Assembly (NCBI RefSeq): GCF_000024405.1
Contig: NC_013517.1
Location: forward strand, 1,736,001-1,800,000
Source: Sebaldella termitidis ATCC 33386
Lineage (GTDB): Bacteria; Fusobacteriota; Fusobacteriia; Fusobacteriales; Leptotrichiaceae
Length of the DNA stretch: 64,000 nucleotides
Direction: 5' to 3'
This document shows, in pieces, positions 1 to 7,604 of the stretch. The notes under the pieces are model-generated. The model was not told the DNA's origin and did no database searches. It saw only the letters and a program-made list of their open reading frames with translations. The number at the start of each line of letters is the position of its first letter. Positions within the stretch are counted from its first letter, which is position 1. Position numbers and translations under genes: made by a program.

Positions 1-1
1 G

Positions 2-415
2 GTTATAGTTGCCGGAGTATTTCTGGTACTGGAACTGGTAATTCCGGGTTTGGTAACAGTGTGGTTCGGACTTGCCGGAATAGTTATGATTTTTTTAGCA
101 CCTTTGATAAGGGATGTGAATGTGGAGTTTTATGTATTTGCCGCAATCTCATTCGTATTGCTTCTTCTTACAAGACCTATAGCGAAGAAATATCTTTATA
201 AAAACAGAAAAGATGATATAAGCTTTGGCAACAGGACTGTGGGAAGGGAAACAAAAATATCAAAAATACTTGATGAAGGTATATATGAAGTAGCTCTTGA
301 TGATAAAATGTGGAGAGCAATTTCCACAGATAATCTTGAGGTTAATGAAAAAGTAATAATAACAGGGATAACAGGAAACAGGCTGATACTGGAAAAAAAG
401 ATAAATAAAAAATAG
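2..415 (+). CDS. NfeD-family membrane protein (5' end outside window)
   Basis: The frame is open from base 2, so the start lies before the window. The visible part has hydrophobic segments with the family's ELVIPG-type turn near the beginning (residues about 11-16 of the visible part) and WFG shortly after, then a soluble C-terminal domain of about 75 residues typical of the NfeD OB-fold. NfeD proteins are partners of SPFH/stomatin-like proteins in membrane organisation, and an SPFH frame begins immediately downstream, overlapping the stop codon by one base. The family call comes from the membrane/OB layout and the gene pairing. The exact length and any N-terminal protease domain cannot be seen; the short membrane part favours the short NfeD1b type. 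Confidence 0.8.
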   Translation, partial: VIVAGVFLVLELVIPGLVTVWFGLAGIVMIFLAPLIRDVNVEFYVFAAISFVLLLLTRPIAKKYLYKNRKDDISFGNRTVGRETKISKILDEGIYEVALDDKMWRAISTDNLEVNEKVIITGITGNRLILEKKINKK

Positions 416-948
416 TGCAGGGGAAGATGAGATTGGATTTACTTATAATAATAGTTTTTTTAGTTCTTTTTACAAGTCTTTTTTTCTCTGTTATAAAAAC
501 AGTACCAGGAAAAATGGAATATATAGTTGAAAGATTAGGACGGTATCACAGAACTTTATATTCAGGTAATAATTTAATATTGCCGTTCATTGACAGAATA
601 GTGAAGAAAGTCCGGAAAAATGAAATGGTACTTGATTTTCCGCCGCATTTTGCTGTTACTAAAGACAAAGCGGAAGTTAAAGCCGGGTTTGTGATTTATT
701 TTCAGGTAATCGATTCATTGAAATATGTGTATATTGTTGAAAATCCTATACAAACACTAGAAGATCTGTGTATTGTCATGTTTAAGGATGTAATATCAAA
801 AAAGAAGCTTCAAGAGTTAGAAGTTTCAAGAGATATTGTAAATGAAGGTTTGAGAAATGAATTCAATGAAAAGGCTGATTTTTTAGGAATAAAGATAAAT
901 AAGGCTGAATTAAAAAAGGTGGTAGTTATTTACGAAAACATAACTTAA
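415..948 (+). CDS. C-terminally truncated SPFH/stomatin paralogue, possibly decaying
   Basis: The product has an N-terminal membrane segment followed by an SPFH domain. It aligns along its whole length with the first half of the next gene (shared IVERLG, PFIDR, DFPP, VIYFQ and SRDI blocks) but stops at residue 177, just where the partner continues with its coiled-coil tail. After the alignable part it runs into a short unrelated tail and a stop. The missing half is not found in the 65 bp before the next gene. The start is uncertain: GTG at 415 overlaps the nfeD stop, ATG is at 427, and TTG at 433 is best spaced from the purine-rich AGGGGAAG at 419-426. It is probably a decayed tandem duplicate, although a short SPFH protein could still be membrane-anchored and act as a modifier of its partner. 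Confidence 0.6.
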   Translation: MQGKMRLDLLIIIVFLVLFTSLFFSVIKTVPGKMEYIVERLGRYHRTLYSGNNLILPFIDRIVKKVRKNEMVLDFPPHFAVTKDKAEVKAGFVIYFQVIDSLKYVYIVENPIQTLEDLCIVMFKDVISKKKLQELEVSRDIVNEGLRNEFNEKADFLGIKINKAELKKVVVIYENIT

Positions 949-1013
949 AATTTTGGAGCATATAAAAAAGTAGAAACAAACATAATATAAATAAAAAAAT
1001 AAGGAGGAAGAAA

Positions 1014-1961
1014 ATGGGATTTTTAGTATTATTAGGATTAGTAATTATAATTTTTATAGTTATTTTTATGACATGTATAAGAATAGTACCGCAGACAAAG
1101 GAGTGTATAGTAGAAAGACTGGGAAAATATAACGGAACTTTGCATGCAGGATTTAATACAATAGCACCGTTTATTGACAGAGTTGCAAGAGTGGTATCTA
1201 CAAAGGAGCAGGTAGTGGACTTTCCGCCGCAGCCGGTTATTACAAAGGATAATGTAACTATGCAGATTGATACAGTAATTTATTTTCAGATAACTGATTC
1301 AAAGCAGTATACATACGGGGTAGAAAGACCGATGTCAGCAATAGAGAATCTTACTGCTACTACATTAAGAAATATAATCGGGGAAATGGAGCTTGATGAA
1401 ACTCTGACTTCAAGAGATATTATTAATACAAAAATGAGAACAGAGCTTGATGTGGCAACGGATCCTTGGGGAATAAAAGTAAACAGAGTAGAGCTTAAGA
1501 ATATATTGCCGCCGGAAGATATCAGAAATTCAATGGAAAGACAGATGAAAGCGGAAAGAGAAAAAAGGGAAATAATCCTGAAAGCTGAAGCGGATAAAGA
1601 ATCTGTGGTTTTAAGAGCAAATGCTGTAAAAGAGCAGAAAATAAGAGAGGCCGAAGGGGAAAAAGAAGCAGCTATCCTGAGAGCAGAAGCTGTAAAAGAG
1701 CAAAAGATAAGAGAAGCCGAAGGGGAAGCGGAAGCTATCCTTGCAGTACAAAGAGCAAATGCCGAGGCTATAAGACTATTGAAAGAGGCAGCACCTACAA
1801 GCGAAATATTATCACTGAAAGGAATGGAAACATTCGAAAAAGTAGCAGATGGAAGAGCCACTAAGATAATAATACCAAGCAATTATCAGAATCTTGCCAG
1901 TATGATAACTACTTTCGCAGAGTTAAATGAAAAATCTACAGATGGAACAGAGGGAGAATAA
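1014..1961 (+). CDS. SPFH/band 7 (QmcA/stomatin-like) membrane protein
   Basis: A 315-residue protein with one N-terminal membrane anchor (residues about 3-24), an SPFH domain (about 25-185) and a long charged alpha-helical tail (about 185-275) that ends in a short hydrophobic region. This is the order and length of the QmcA/HflK-like stomatin family. These proteins oligomerise in the inner membrane and scaffold proteins such as FtsH or NfeD partners. The start is well supported by an AGGAGG motif about eight bases upstream. The tail contains a duplicated 22-residue helix unit (see the repeat entry). The nfeD-type gene and a truncated paralogue lie directly upstream, so the three form one membrane-domain operon, closed by a terminator at 1970-1996. 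Confidence 0.9.
   Translation: MGFLVLLGLVIIIFIVIFMTCIRIVPQTKECIVERLGKYNGTLHAGFNTIAPFIDRVARVVSTKEQVVDFPPQPVITKDNVTMQIDTVIYFQITDSKQYTYGVERPMSAIENLTATTLRNIIGEMELDETLTSRDIINTKMRTELDVATDPWGIKVNRVELKNILPPEDIRNSMERQMKAEREKREIILKAEADKESVVLRANAVKEQKIREAEGEKEAAILRAEAVKEQKIREAEGEAEAILAVQRANAEAIRLLKEAAPTSEILSLKGMETFEKVADGRATKIIIPSNYQNLASMITTFAELNEKSTDGTEGE
1623..1754 (+). repeat. In-frame 66-bp tandem duplication in the SPFH tail
   Basis: Two consecutive 66-bp units (1623-1688 and 1689-1754) both begin GCTGTAAAAGAGCA and encode the same AVKEQKIREAEGE core. They extend the coiled-coil tail by 22 residues without changing frame. The 5' two thirds of the units differ at only a few mostly silent positions, which suggests a fairly recent duplication. 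Confidence 0.8.
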
Positions 1962-1969
1962 ATAAAAGA

Positions 1970-1996
1970 AGGTCCGCCGAAAGGCGGGCTTTTTTA
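1970..1996 (+). terminator. Intrinsic terminator after SPFH gene
   Basis: The inverted repeat GTCCGCC / GGCGGGC with a GAAA-like loop is followed by a run of six T. It lies nine bases after the SPFH stop codon. Confidence 0.85.
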
Positions 1997-2040
1997 GTAT
2001 TTTTTAAATAAAGAATTTATGAATAATATCATAAATATTC

Positions 2041-2080
2041 TGTCGATCCTTGATACAGAATTAAATGCCGGAGATCGACA
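2041..2080 (+). other. Inverted repeat in CRISPR leader region
   Basis: A perfect 8-bp arm pair, TGTCGATC (2041-2048) and GATCGACA (2073-2080), is followed by a short hairpin GACAT/ATGTC around 2128-2141. No gene is visible between 1962 and 2453. These structures sit in the AT-rich stretch in front of the first CRISPR repeat, where a leader would be expected. Function unknown. Confidence 0.4.
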
Positions 2081-2220
2081 ATGCTTTGTTTTATAGCTGT
2101 CTGAATATTATTTTGTTAAAAATAAGACATGATAATGTCATGGTTTGGACAGACGAAAAAAAGTGGTCGACAGAAATGCTTATTTAAGGTATAATAAATA
2201 AAAGGTTTTTGATATGTAAG

Positions 2221-2382
2221 GTATTAATATAACTATCTTAGAATGTAAATGAATAGGAATAGAAAAATAAAAATCTTGTATAGCTTGTATTAATATAACT
2301 ATCTTAGAATGTAAATTAAATCTTTAGATAAAGTATCATAAGATATTTTTTTGTATTAATATAACTATCCTAGAATAAAATC
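2221..2382 (+). CRISPR. Mini-CRISPR array: 3 repeats, 2 spacers, no adjacent cas genes
   Basis: Two identical 30-bp repeats (2221-2250 and 2287-2316) begin GTATTAATATAACTATC and end GAATGTAAAT. A third repeat from 2353 is degenerate: T to C at position 18 and a divergent 3' end, as expected for the terminal repeat. Both spacers (2251-2286 and 2317-2352) are exactly 36 bp and unrelated to each other. The degenerate right end places the leader on the left. A 3' GAATGTAAAT-type end is common in type I-B/III arrays of Fusobacteria and Clostridia (family knowledge). No cas gene lies in this window, so the array would depend on enzymes encoded elsewhere or be a relic. Confidence 0.85.
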
Positions 2383-2407
2383 CAGTTTTAAAAGAAAAAT
2401 ATAAATA

Positions 2408-2450
2408 AAAATGCACCATTTTCATTTTAGAGAAAACAGTGCATTTTTTA
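2408..2450 (-). terminator. Terminator for the minus-strand thioredoxin/DsbD-like gene
   Basis: AAATGCAC and GTGCATTT form an 8-bp stem around an AT-rich loop. On the minus strand the stem is followed by T-rich sequence a few bases past the stop codon. It also lies at the convergent end of the CRISPR region and may work in both directions. Confidence 0.65.
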
Positions 2451-2453
2451 TAT

Positions 2454-3674
2454 TTAAAATACTAATATTTCAGGTTTTATGATAAGCATAAGTCCGAGAA
2501 TAACCATAAGAATTCCGCCGAACAGATTCATGAGCTTTGAATATTTACCAGTAGAGGCTATCTTGTTTATACTGAATAAAGCCAGTGCAAATACTACAAA
2601 ATCATCAATCATATACCCTATAATATAAATAAGATTATAAACCTGTCTGCTGAGAAAAGAAACTGTATTCATCTCGAGAATCTTGGTATAAGTCTGTGGT
2701 ATACCAATAGAACAGGCAAATTCTATTACATTTACCGACAGGGCAAGAGTAATGATACCTAAACCTGTAAGTATAGTGAACGGCTTATGAGCCAGATCCT
2801 GAATTTTTCCGGAAATTTTTGCCTTCTTCTCAAAATCGCCTACTTCACAGGCTATTTCATTACGGTTCTTAATATAACTCTTTATAAATAAAATACCGCC
2901 AATAATACCTATTAATCCTACAAGAGGTGTAATAACCCTGTTTAGTCCGATAAAATCCCATGTGAATATCCATATATTTAATATCAGGTAATACATAACA
3001 GCCTCAGCAAGGATAAAGAGACCTGCTACAAGGAACATTTTTTTCTTATCACCTATAGCTATAAGTGCAGTGAGAAATAAAATCAGAACCCACATTGCAC
3101 AGGGATTAAATCCGTCAATAGTTCCCAGAATAAAAGACATGCTTGGCAGTGAATATTTCATAACATCTACTTTTTTATTCAGAAGCGGAAGCGTGACTAC
3201 ATAGGATTTCTTATCGGCAACCGGTGTAATAGCACAGACCTCATCACCTTCACATGTATTTTGTGTATAACTGGTATTTATATTATCAGGGTCATAATTT
3301 TCAATAAAAACTTTTAGTCCGGGAATAGTGTCTTTGACTTTCCCTGATTCAATAAGCTCTGTAATATCTTTACCGGTAGTATCTCCCGAATCAAAACCCT
3401 GAATAATAGTTTCATTCAGATAGATAACCGGAGTCCCTTTTACCAGCTTTCCTTTTTTGGTAACTTCGTCAAAAAATTCTCTTGCGCTTTTATCTTCGTT
3501 AATATCATATTTCGTAACAGTAAAGTCATTTCTGTCTTTTGAAAGCTCTGTCAGAAATTCTTCCAGACGAACACAGTTTTTACAATCTTTACGTGTAAAT
3601 ATTTCAATATTAACTTTATCAGCTGAAAAACTCATTGTAAATAAAAGCAAAAACATCAGTAATATCTTTTTCAT
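2454..3674 (-). CDS. Secreted glutaredoxin-like domain fused to a DsbD/CcdA-like transmembrane domain
   Basis: A 406-residue protein with a signal peptide (1-18) and a glutaredoxin/thioredoxin-fold domain (about 20-110) carrying the redox motif CKNC at residues 31-34 and the cis-proline block GTPVIYL. A short linker with a further cysteine pair (CEGDEVC) follows, then a polytopic membrane domain from about residue 175 with the DGFNPCA motif and a second cysteine in the FACS block. Membrane cysteine pairs of this kind carry electrons from the cytoplasm in DsbD/CcdA/ScsB-type proteins. The likely role is moving reducing equivalents to the periplasm, with the domains in the reverse order to DsbD. 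It is the last gene of a four-gene minus-strand run (5739 to 2454) with short gaps. Confidence 0.8.
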   Translation of the reverse strand: MKKILLMFLLLFTMSFSADKVNIEIFTRKDCKNCVRLEEFLTELSKDRNDFTVTKYDINEDKSAREFFDEVTKKGKLVKGTPVIYLNETIIQGFDSGDTTGKDITELIESGKVKDTIPGLKVFIENYDPDNINTSYTQNTCEGDEVCAITPVADKKSYVVTLPLLNKKVDVMKYSLPSMSFILGTIDGFNPCAMWVLILFLTALIAIGDKKKMFLVAGLFILAEAVMYYLILNIWIFTWDFIGLNRVITPLVGLIGIIGGILFIKSYIKNRNEIACEVGDFEKKAKISGKIQDLAHKPFTILTGLGIITLALSVNVIEFACSIGIPQTYTKILEMNTVSFLSRQVYNLIYIIGYMIDDFVVFALALFSINKIASTGKYSKLMNLFGGILMVILGLMLIIKPEILVF

Positions 3675-3707
3675 AAGCTGTATTATACTCCTTTAAAAAA
3701 TTCGATT

Positions 3708-4397
3708 TTATCTGCTGTGAACTATCTTCATAATTTTTTCCACAGCTTCAGGGTCCAGATCCAGAATAGGATTTCTGTTTATTTTTGCGGCAGAACCTAT
3801 GTGAATCTGCTGAATATTTGTTTCTTTAACAAGAATTTCCAGATTGTCAAGATTTACGCCGCCGCCGATAATAATATTCAGATCGATTGATTTAGCGTAA
3901 TCAAGATATTCTTTTATTTTGGAAACATCTTTTTTCAGATCCTTTGATCCGAAGGTAGTAAGAATTCTGTTTATTTTAGGATATTTTTTCAGAGTATCCA
4001 TAGCTTTTTTGTAATCAGGCACTTCTTCAAATGCTCTGTGAAATGCTACAGGTGTATTTTCAATATTTGAAAGAAGAAGCTTTAGTGCTTCTTCATCTAT
4101 ATTGTTATTTTCATCAAGAGCTCCGAGAACAAAGCTGTCTACACCCACAGGCTCGATAATTCGGATATCTCTTACCATTGTATCCAGATCATTTTTACTG
4201 TAGACAAAAGATTTTCCATGAGGTCTTATCATTACGACTGAAGGGATTCCAATCTCTTCTTTTATTTTTTTTATAACACCAAGGCTTGGTGTAAGCCCTT
4301 CTTCAAGCATTCCGTTTACCAGTTCGATTCTGTCAGCTCCGTATTTTTTAGCCTGAAGTGCCTGATCAAATGTGGTACTTATTATTTCTACAAGCAT
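3708..4397 (-). CDS. cutC: CutC family protein (copper homeostasis / TIM barrel)
   Basis: A TIM-barrel protein with the CutC hallmarks: an N-terminal VEII strand, GADRIELV, GGLTPS-like EEGLTPS, the VMIRPHG block, HRAFEE (residues about 120-130), ILTTFGS and a late IIIGGGVN loop. Length is the usual 229 residues when started at ATG 4397. The longer GTG at 4406 overlaps the AGGAGAGG ribosome site, whereas ATG 4397 sits eight bases after it, so the shorter start is preferred. CutC was named for copper tolerance in E. coli, but a biochemical role is not firmly established. It lies between the thioredoxin-like gene and two secreted paralogues, in the same orientation with gaps of 18-33 bp. Confidence 0.9.
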   Translation of the reverse strand: MLVEIISTTFDQALQAKKYGADRIELVNGMLEEGLTPSLGVIKKIKEEIGIPSVVMIRPHGKSFVYSKNDLDTMVRDIRIIEPVGVDSFVLGALDENNNIDEEALKLLLSNIENTPVAFHRAFEEVPDYKKAMDTLKKYPKINRILTTFGSKDLKKDVSKIKEYLDYAKSIDLNIIIGGGVNLDNLEILVKETNIQQIHIGSAAKINRNPILDLDPEAVEKIMKIVHSR

Positions 4398-4415
4398 TAA
4401 TTTCACCTCTCCTGA

Positions 4416-5063
4416 TTAAAATAAAGGGGAATAAATAAGCTGGTCCAGAATTTTTTCGTCTAACATCCAGATACCATTTTTCTTATGTACATCAACAATG
4501 CTTTTCTCAGTATTGACATCCTTGATGTTTTTCATATTATCAGAGATTGACCGAAGAAACGAAGCCATTAACACAGGTACGTATTTATCCTGATTAGCTG
4601 TATCTTTATCAACCTGCTGAACTGTTTTTCCTGAAAATTCTTTGAAGTACTGCTCGGCACGTTTCATAAGGGCTGATTCATTGGCACCGGCATATTTGTC
4701 AATATCCGGACTTACTATAGTAATAGTTACTGAAGCAGTATTGGCATCAATATATGAAATTTCGTTTATAGTGTATCTGGTAGCTCCAAGATAGCTCTGC
4801 AGAAAAGCAGAAGCACTGGAAATAAGGATTTCCTCTTCCTTTGTACCTGTAGTCTCTGTAATGCCGAAGGCCTTTCTTATATTTGCCGCTGAATAAGTAT
4901 CGGCACCAAAAGTTTCTGAAAACAGGTTTTCAATTTGTGAATTATTTAGTGCAGCTTCTGTAGTACTCATTTTAAGTTCCTTTGGAATAGTCAGTTTATA
5001 TGTGCTTTCTGAAAACGAAAATGAAAATAAAAATACTGAAAATAATATTAAAAGTTTTTTCAT
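4416..5063 (-). CDS. Secreted protein of unknown function (paralogue of next gene)
   Basis: A 215-residue protein with a clear signal peptide (KKLL then a hydrophobic stretch to about residue 18) and no lipobox cysteine. The mature part aligns with the neighbouring 5104-5739 product across most of its length: IEN near residue 45, a Y-x-I-x-x-I-x-Y-x-D block near 100, then a TA-x-(V/L)-T-(I/L) strand. The alternation of helix and strand resembles small periplasmic NTF2-like/DUF5105-type proteins, but that is only a fold guess. Function not recognised. Co-directional with cutC 18 bp downstream. Confidence 0.7.
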   Translation of the reverse strand: MKKLLILFSVFLFSFSFSESTYKLTIPKELKMSTTEAALNNSQIENLFSETFGADTYSAANIRKAFGITETTGTKEEEILISSASAFLQSYLGATRYTINEISYIDANTASVTITIVSPDIDKYAGANESALMKRAEQYFKEFSGKTVQQVDKDTANQDKYVPVLMASFLRSISDNMKNIKDVNTEKSIVDVHKKNGIWMLDEKILDQLIYSPLF

Positions 5064-5103
5064 AGTATGTACCTCCTGAATTATTATAGTTATTTTTGGT
5101 AAT

Positions 5104-5739
5104 TTAGCCGCCGAAAAAATTTACGGCATTATTTTCAAAATTCCATACATTGCCGTTTTTTTTCATGGTATAAACAGTTTCTTCCTTGTTATAGGTTTTT
5201 ATATTTTTTATTTCTTCGGAAGAAGTTTCCATATAGAGTGTAATTAGTAAAGATTCATATTTTTTCATAAGTTTGTTGTCTTTTTCCAAAGCACTGTAAG
5301 TAATTCCTGTTTTTTCAGTAAATTTTTTCTCTACCTTCTTCTCTATTTCTGCCTGTTTTTCATCGGCAGAAAGCTCGTCAAGATTCGGAATAGAAACTGC
5401 AAGGGTTAATTTTGCAGTATTGCTGTCTGTGTAATTAATTCTTTTGATTTCATATTTAGTATTGGTAAAAAGAGATTTTATGTAATTTATGAATACATCT
5501 GCTTCTTCTGCGGAACTTGAAGTCAAAAGAGGATATTCTCTCCAGATTATGCTTTTTACTTCTTCAGTAGAATACGAATTAATGTCAAAAACAGTTTTTA
5601 CCCTGTTTTCTATCTCCGTGTTATTGGCCTTTAGTTCTTTTTCACTTAATTTTACATTGGCTCCCTGAGTTACAGTATAGTTTCCAAAGACTGTAAGGGA
5701 AAAAATTAAAAATATTACGGATATTAAAGTCTTTTTCAT
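5104..5739 (-). CDS. Secreted protein of unknown function (paralogue of previous gene)
   Basis: A 211-residue protein with an N-terminal signal peptide (residues about 1-19, ending near VFG). It shares the same order of motifs as the 4416-5063 product: IEN, a helix with S-S-A/E, the YEIKRINYTDSNTAKL strand pair, then a lysine/glutamate-rich helix. The pair therefore arose by tandem duplication and has diverged strongly. It is the first gene of the minus-strand run ending at 2454, with a GGAGG-type site just upstream of ATG. No function recognised. Confidence 0.7.
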   Translation of the reverse strand: MKKTLISVIFLIFSLTVFGNYTVTQGANVKLSEKELKANNTEIENRVKTVFDINSYSTEEVKSIIWREYPLLTSSSAEEADVFINYIKSLFTNTKYEIKRINYTDSNTAKLTLAVSIPNLDELSADEKQAEIEKKVEKKFTEKTGITYSALEKDNKLMKKYESLLITLYMETSSEEIKNIKTYNKEETVYTMKKNGNVWNFENNAVNFFGG

Positions 5740-5872
5740 GATTCCTCCATATTTAAAAGGTTGCTTCTCATATTATAACGTATTTTGACAAAAAATAATA
5801 CAATAGTTTTTTTATAACTGAAAGTTTCATTTTACAAGAATAAAAGAGACAAAAAATTTTTGAAAATAGGCT

Positions 5873-5901
5873 TTGACAAAAAGAAATATTTTATATAAGA
5901 T
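5873..5901 (+). promoter_or_regulatory. Candidate sigma-70 promoter for the nuclease gene
   Basis: TTGACA at 5873-5878 and TAAGAT at 5896-5901 are separated by 17 bp. The start of the next plus-strand gene is 180 bp downstream. The region 5740-6079 otherwise has no gene. It carries one further inverted repeat, AGGTGTTT/AAACACC at about 6029-6055, which could form a leader hairpin. Confidence 0.45.
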
Positions 5902-6079
5902 ATTTGTATTAGCGCCTTGTTTTATTTATATTTTGAAAAATAGAAATAAGGTTTCGATATTGGAACTTAGGCAGTTTTTTATTTTGCTCGGGCATTTTAC
6001 AGCCTAAGGTCTATACTTAAAAGGCACAGGTGTTTCAATACTGTAAAAAACACCGGTCTAAAAAAATCAGGAGGAGGAC

Positions 6080-6658
6080 GTGGCTGGAAGCAGAAAAAAA
6101 AGAAGAACAACTGTAAGAAGAAAGAAAAAGAAATTTATAAAAAAGAAATATATAACAACTATAGTATCAGTGATCGTTTTCTTAATCAGCTATTTTGGGG
6201 ATAAATATAATCTCGGTCAGAAAGGGATGCCTTCTGATGATACATACAGAGTTCTAAGCGTAAGTGACGGAGACACTGTGACTATAAATGACCACGGTGA
6301 AAAAAGGAAGCTGAGACTATACGGGATTGATGCTCCTGAAAAGGATCAGGAATACGGAATGGAGTCAAGGCAGTATCTTTATGACAGGATTCAGGGAAAG
6401 GATATAAATATAGATTTTATATCAAAAGACAGATACGGGCGTGATATTTCCATTATCTATATAAACGGGGAAAATATAAATGAAACTATGGTAAAGGAAG
6501 GATATGCATGGTGGTATAAAGAATACTCCAAAAAAGATGTTCAGTACAAAATCTATGAGCAAAAAGCAAAATTCGGGGAAAAAGGACTCTGGAGTAAAAA
6601 AAATCCGGTTCCGCCGTGGGACTTCAGGAAAAAAGATAAGAAAAAAAATAAGAGCTAG
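6080..6658 (+). CDS. Membrane-anchored thermonuclease (SNase-like) domain protein
   Basis: A 192-residue protein starting at GTG 6080, five bases after an AGGAGG site. The first 28 residues are extremely basic and are followed by one membrane segment (about 30-43). The SNase domain begins near residue 60, with the calcium/active-site elements of staphylococcal nuclease: SDGDT, RLYGIDAPE and DRYGR. The acidic, glutamate and two arginine catalytic positions are all present. The YAWWY block near the end is also family-typical. It probably cleaves DNA/RNA outside the cytoplasmic membrane in a calcium-dependent way, for nutrient or uptake purposes. Downstream genes follow in the same direction after 72 bp but are probably a separate functional unit. 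Confidence 0.88.
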   Translation: MAGSRKKRRTTVRRKKKKFIKKKYITTIVSVIVFLISYFGDKYNLGQKGMPSDDTYRVLSVSDGDTVTINDHGEKRKLRLYGIDAPEKDQEYGMESRQYLYDRIQGKDINIDFISKDRYGRDISIIYINGENINETMVKEGYAWWYKEYSKKDVQYKIYEQKAKFGEKGLWSKKNPVPPWDFRKKDKKKNKS

Positions 6659-6730
6659 ATCATTGCTAAAAAGCACTTATGATGGTAAAATAATATAAAA
6701 CAGATTAAATCTAAAGGAGTGGTATGAGTT

Positions 6731-7600
6731 ATGGATAAAAATATCGAAAAATTTTATCTGGACTGGGAAGAGAGTGAAGAACAGGGAATGTCATTGACAG
6801 ATAAAGTAAAGGCATATCTGGATGAATATGGAACATATGAAAGGGAAAAGCTGGTAATAGGAATGTGGGAATCAGCTTATGACAATACACCTGATAAGCT
6901 TGTAAAATATCTTACGGAAAATAAGGATAAGTTCCCTAATCTAAAGGAGCTGTACTTTGGAGATATCTCATGGGAAGAGTGTGAGGTTTCCTGGATACAG
7001 AATACTGATCTGGCACCTTTAGTTAATTCTTTTGATCTGGAGACTTTAACTGTAAAAGGCGGATGCGGTCTGAGATTCAAGGATATGAAAAGCAGTTCAC
7101 TGAAAAAGCTTGAGATTATCTCAGGCGGAACTGGGAAATCTGTATTAAATGATATAATAAACGCTGAGTTGCCGTCACTCGAACATCTGGAAATATACAT
7201 GGGAGTAGATAATTACGGTTTTGACGGAAGTATTCAGGATATAATTCCTTTTACAAAAAAAGAGAATTTTCCGAATTTAAAATATCTGGGATTAAAGAAC
7301 AGTGACATAGAAGATGAAATATGTGAGGCTGTATTAGCAGGGGATATTCTTCCGCAGCTTGAAATACTTGATCTTTCTTATGGAACACTTGGCAATAAAG
7401 GTGTAAATATGCTTCTTGCCAATATTGATAAAATATCACATCTAAAAGAACTAAATATACATTATAATTATGCTGCCGAGGATATTCTGAAACAGCTTCA
7501 GGGCGAGCTGGAAAAGGCAGGGGTAAAATCACACTGTGATCAGGGTGAGGCTGACCTTGACGAGGATGACGACTACAGATATCCATATATAACAGAGTAA
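6731..7600 (+). CDS. STM4015-family leucine-rich-repeat-like protein
   Basis: A 289-residue acidic protein. From about residue 75 it has repeated LKELYFGD / LKKLEII / LEHLEIYMG / LKYLGLKNS / LEILDLS / LKELNIHYN units, the LxxLxL pattern of leucine-rich repeats, and it ends in an acidic DEDDD tail. This layout, and its place directly before ATP-grasp-like, phosphatase-like and two radical SAM genes, matches the STM4015 family of the Salmonella STM4011-STM4015 locus (family knowledge). No catalytic motif is visible. LRRs suggest a binding or scaffold role for the complex or its substrate. The ATG is preceded by TAAAGGAGTGG. It leaves only four bases before the next gene, so translation is probably coupled. 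Confidence 0.75.
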   Translation: MDKNIEKFYLDWEESEEQGMSLTDKVKAYLDEYGTYEREKLVIGMWESAYDNTPDKLVKYLTENKDKFPNLKELYFGDISWEECEVSWIQNTDLAPLVNSFDLETLTVKGGCGLRFKDMKSSSLKKLEIISGGTGKSVLNDIINAELPSLEHLEIYMGVDNYGFDGSIQDIIPFTKKENFPNLKYLGLKNSDIEDEICEAVLAGDILPQLEILDLSYGTLGNKGVNMLLANIDKISHLKELNIHYNYAAEDILKQLQGELEKAGVKSHCDQGEADLDEDDDYRYPYITE

Positions 7601-7604
7601 ATTA

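Noticed and set aside
1286-1882. Long minus-strand frame opposite the SPFH gene
   Set aside because: It is the complement of the codon-biased coiled-coil repeat, has no ribosome site and matches no family.
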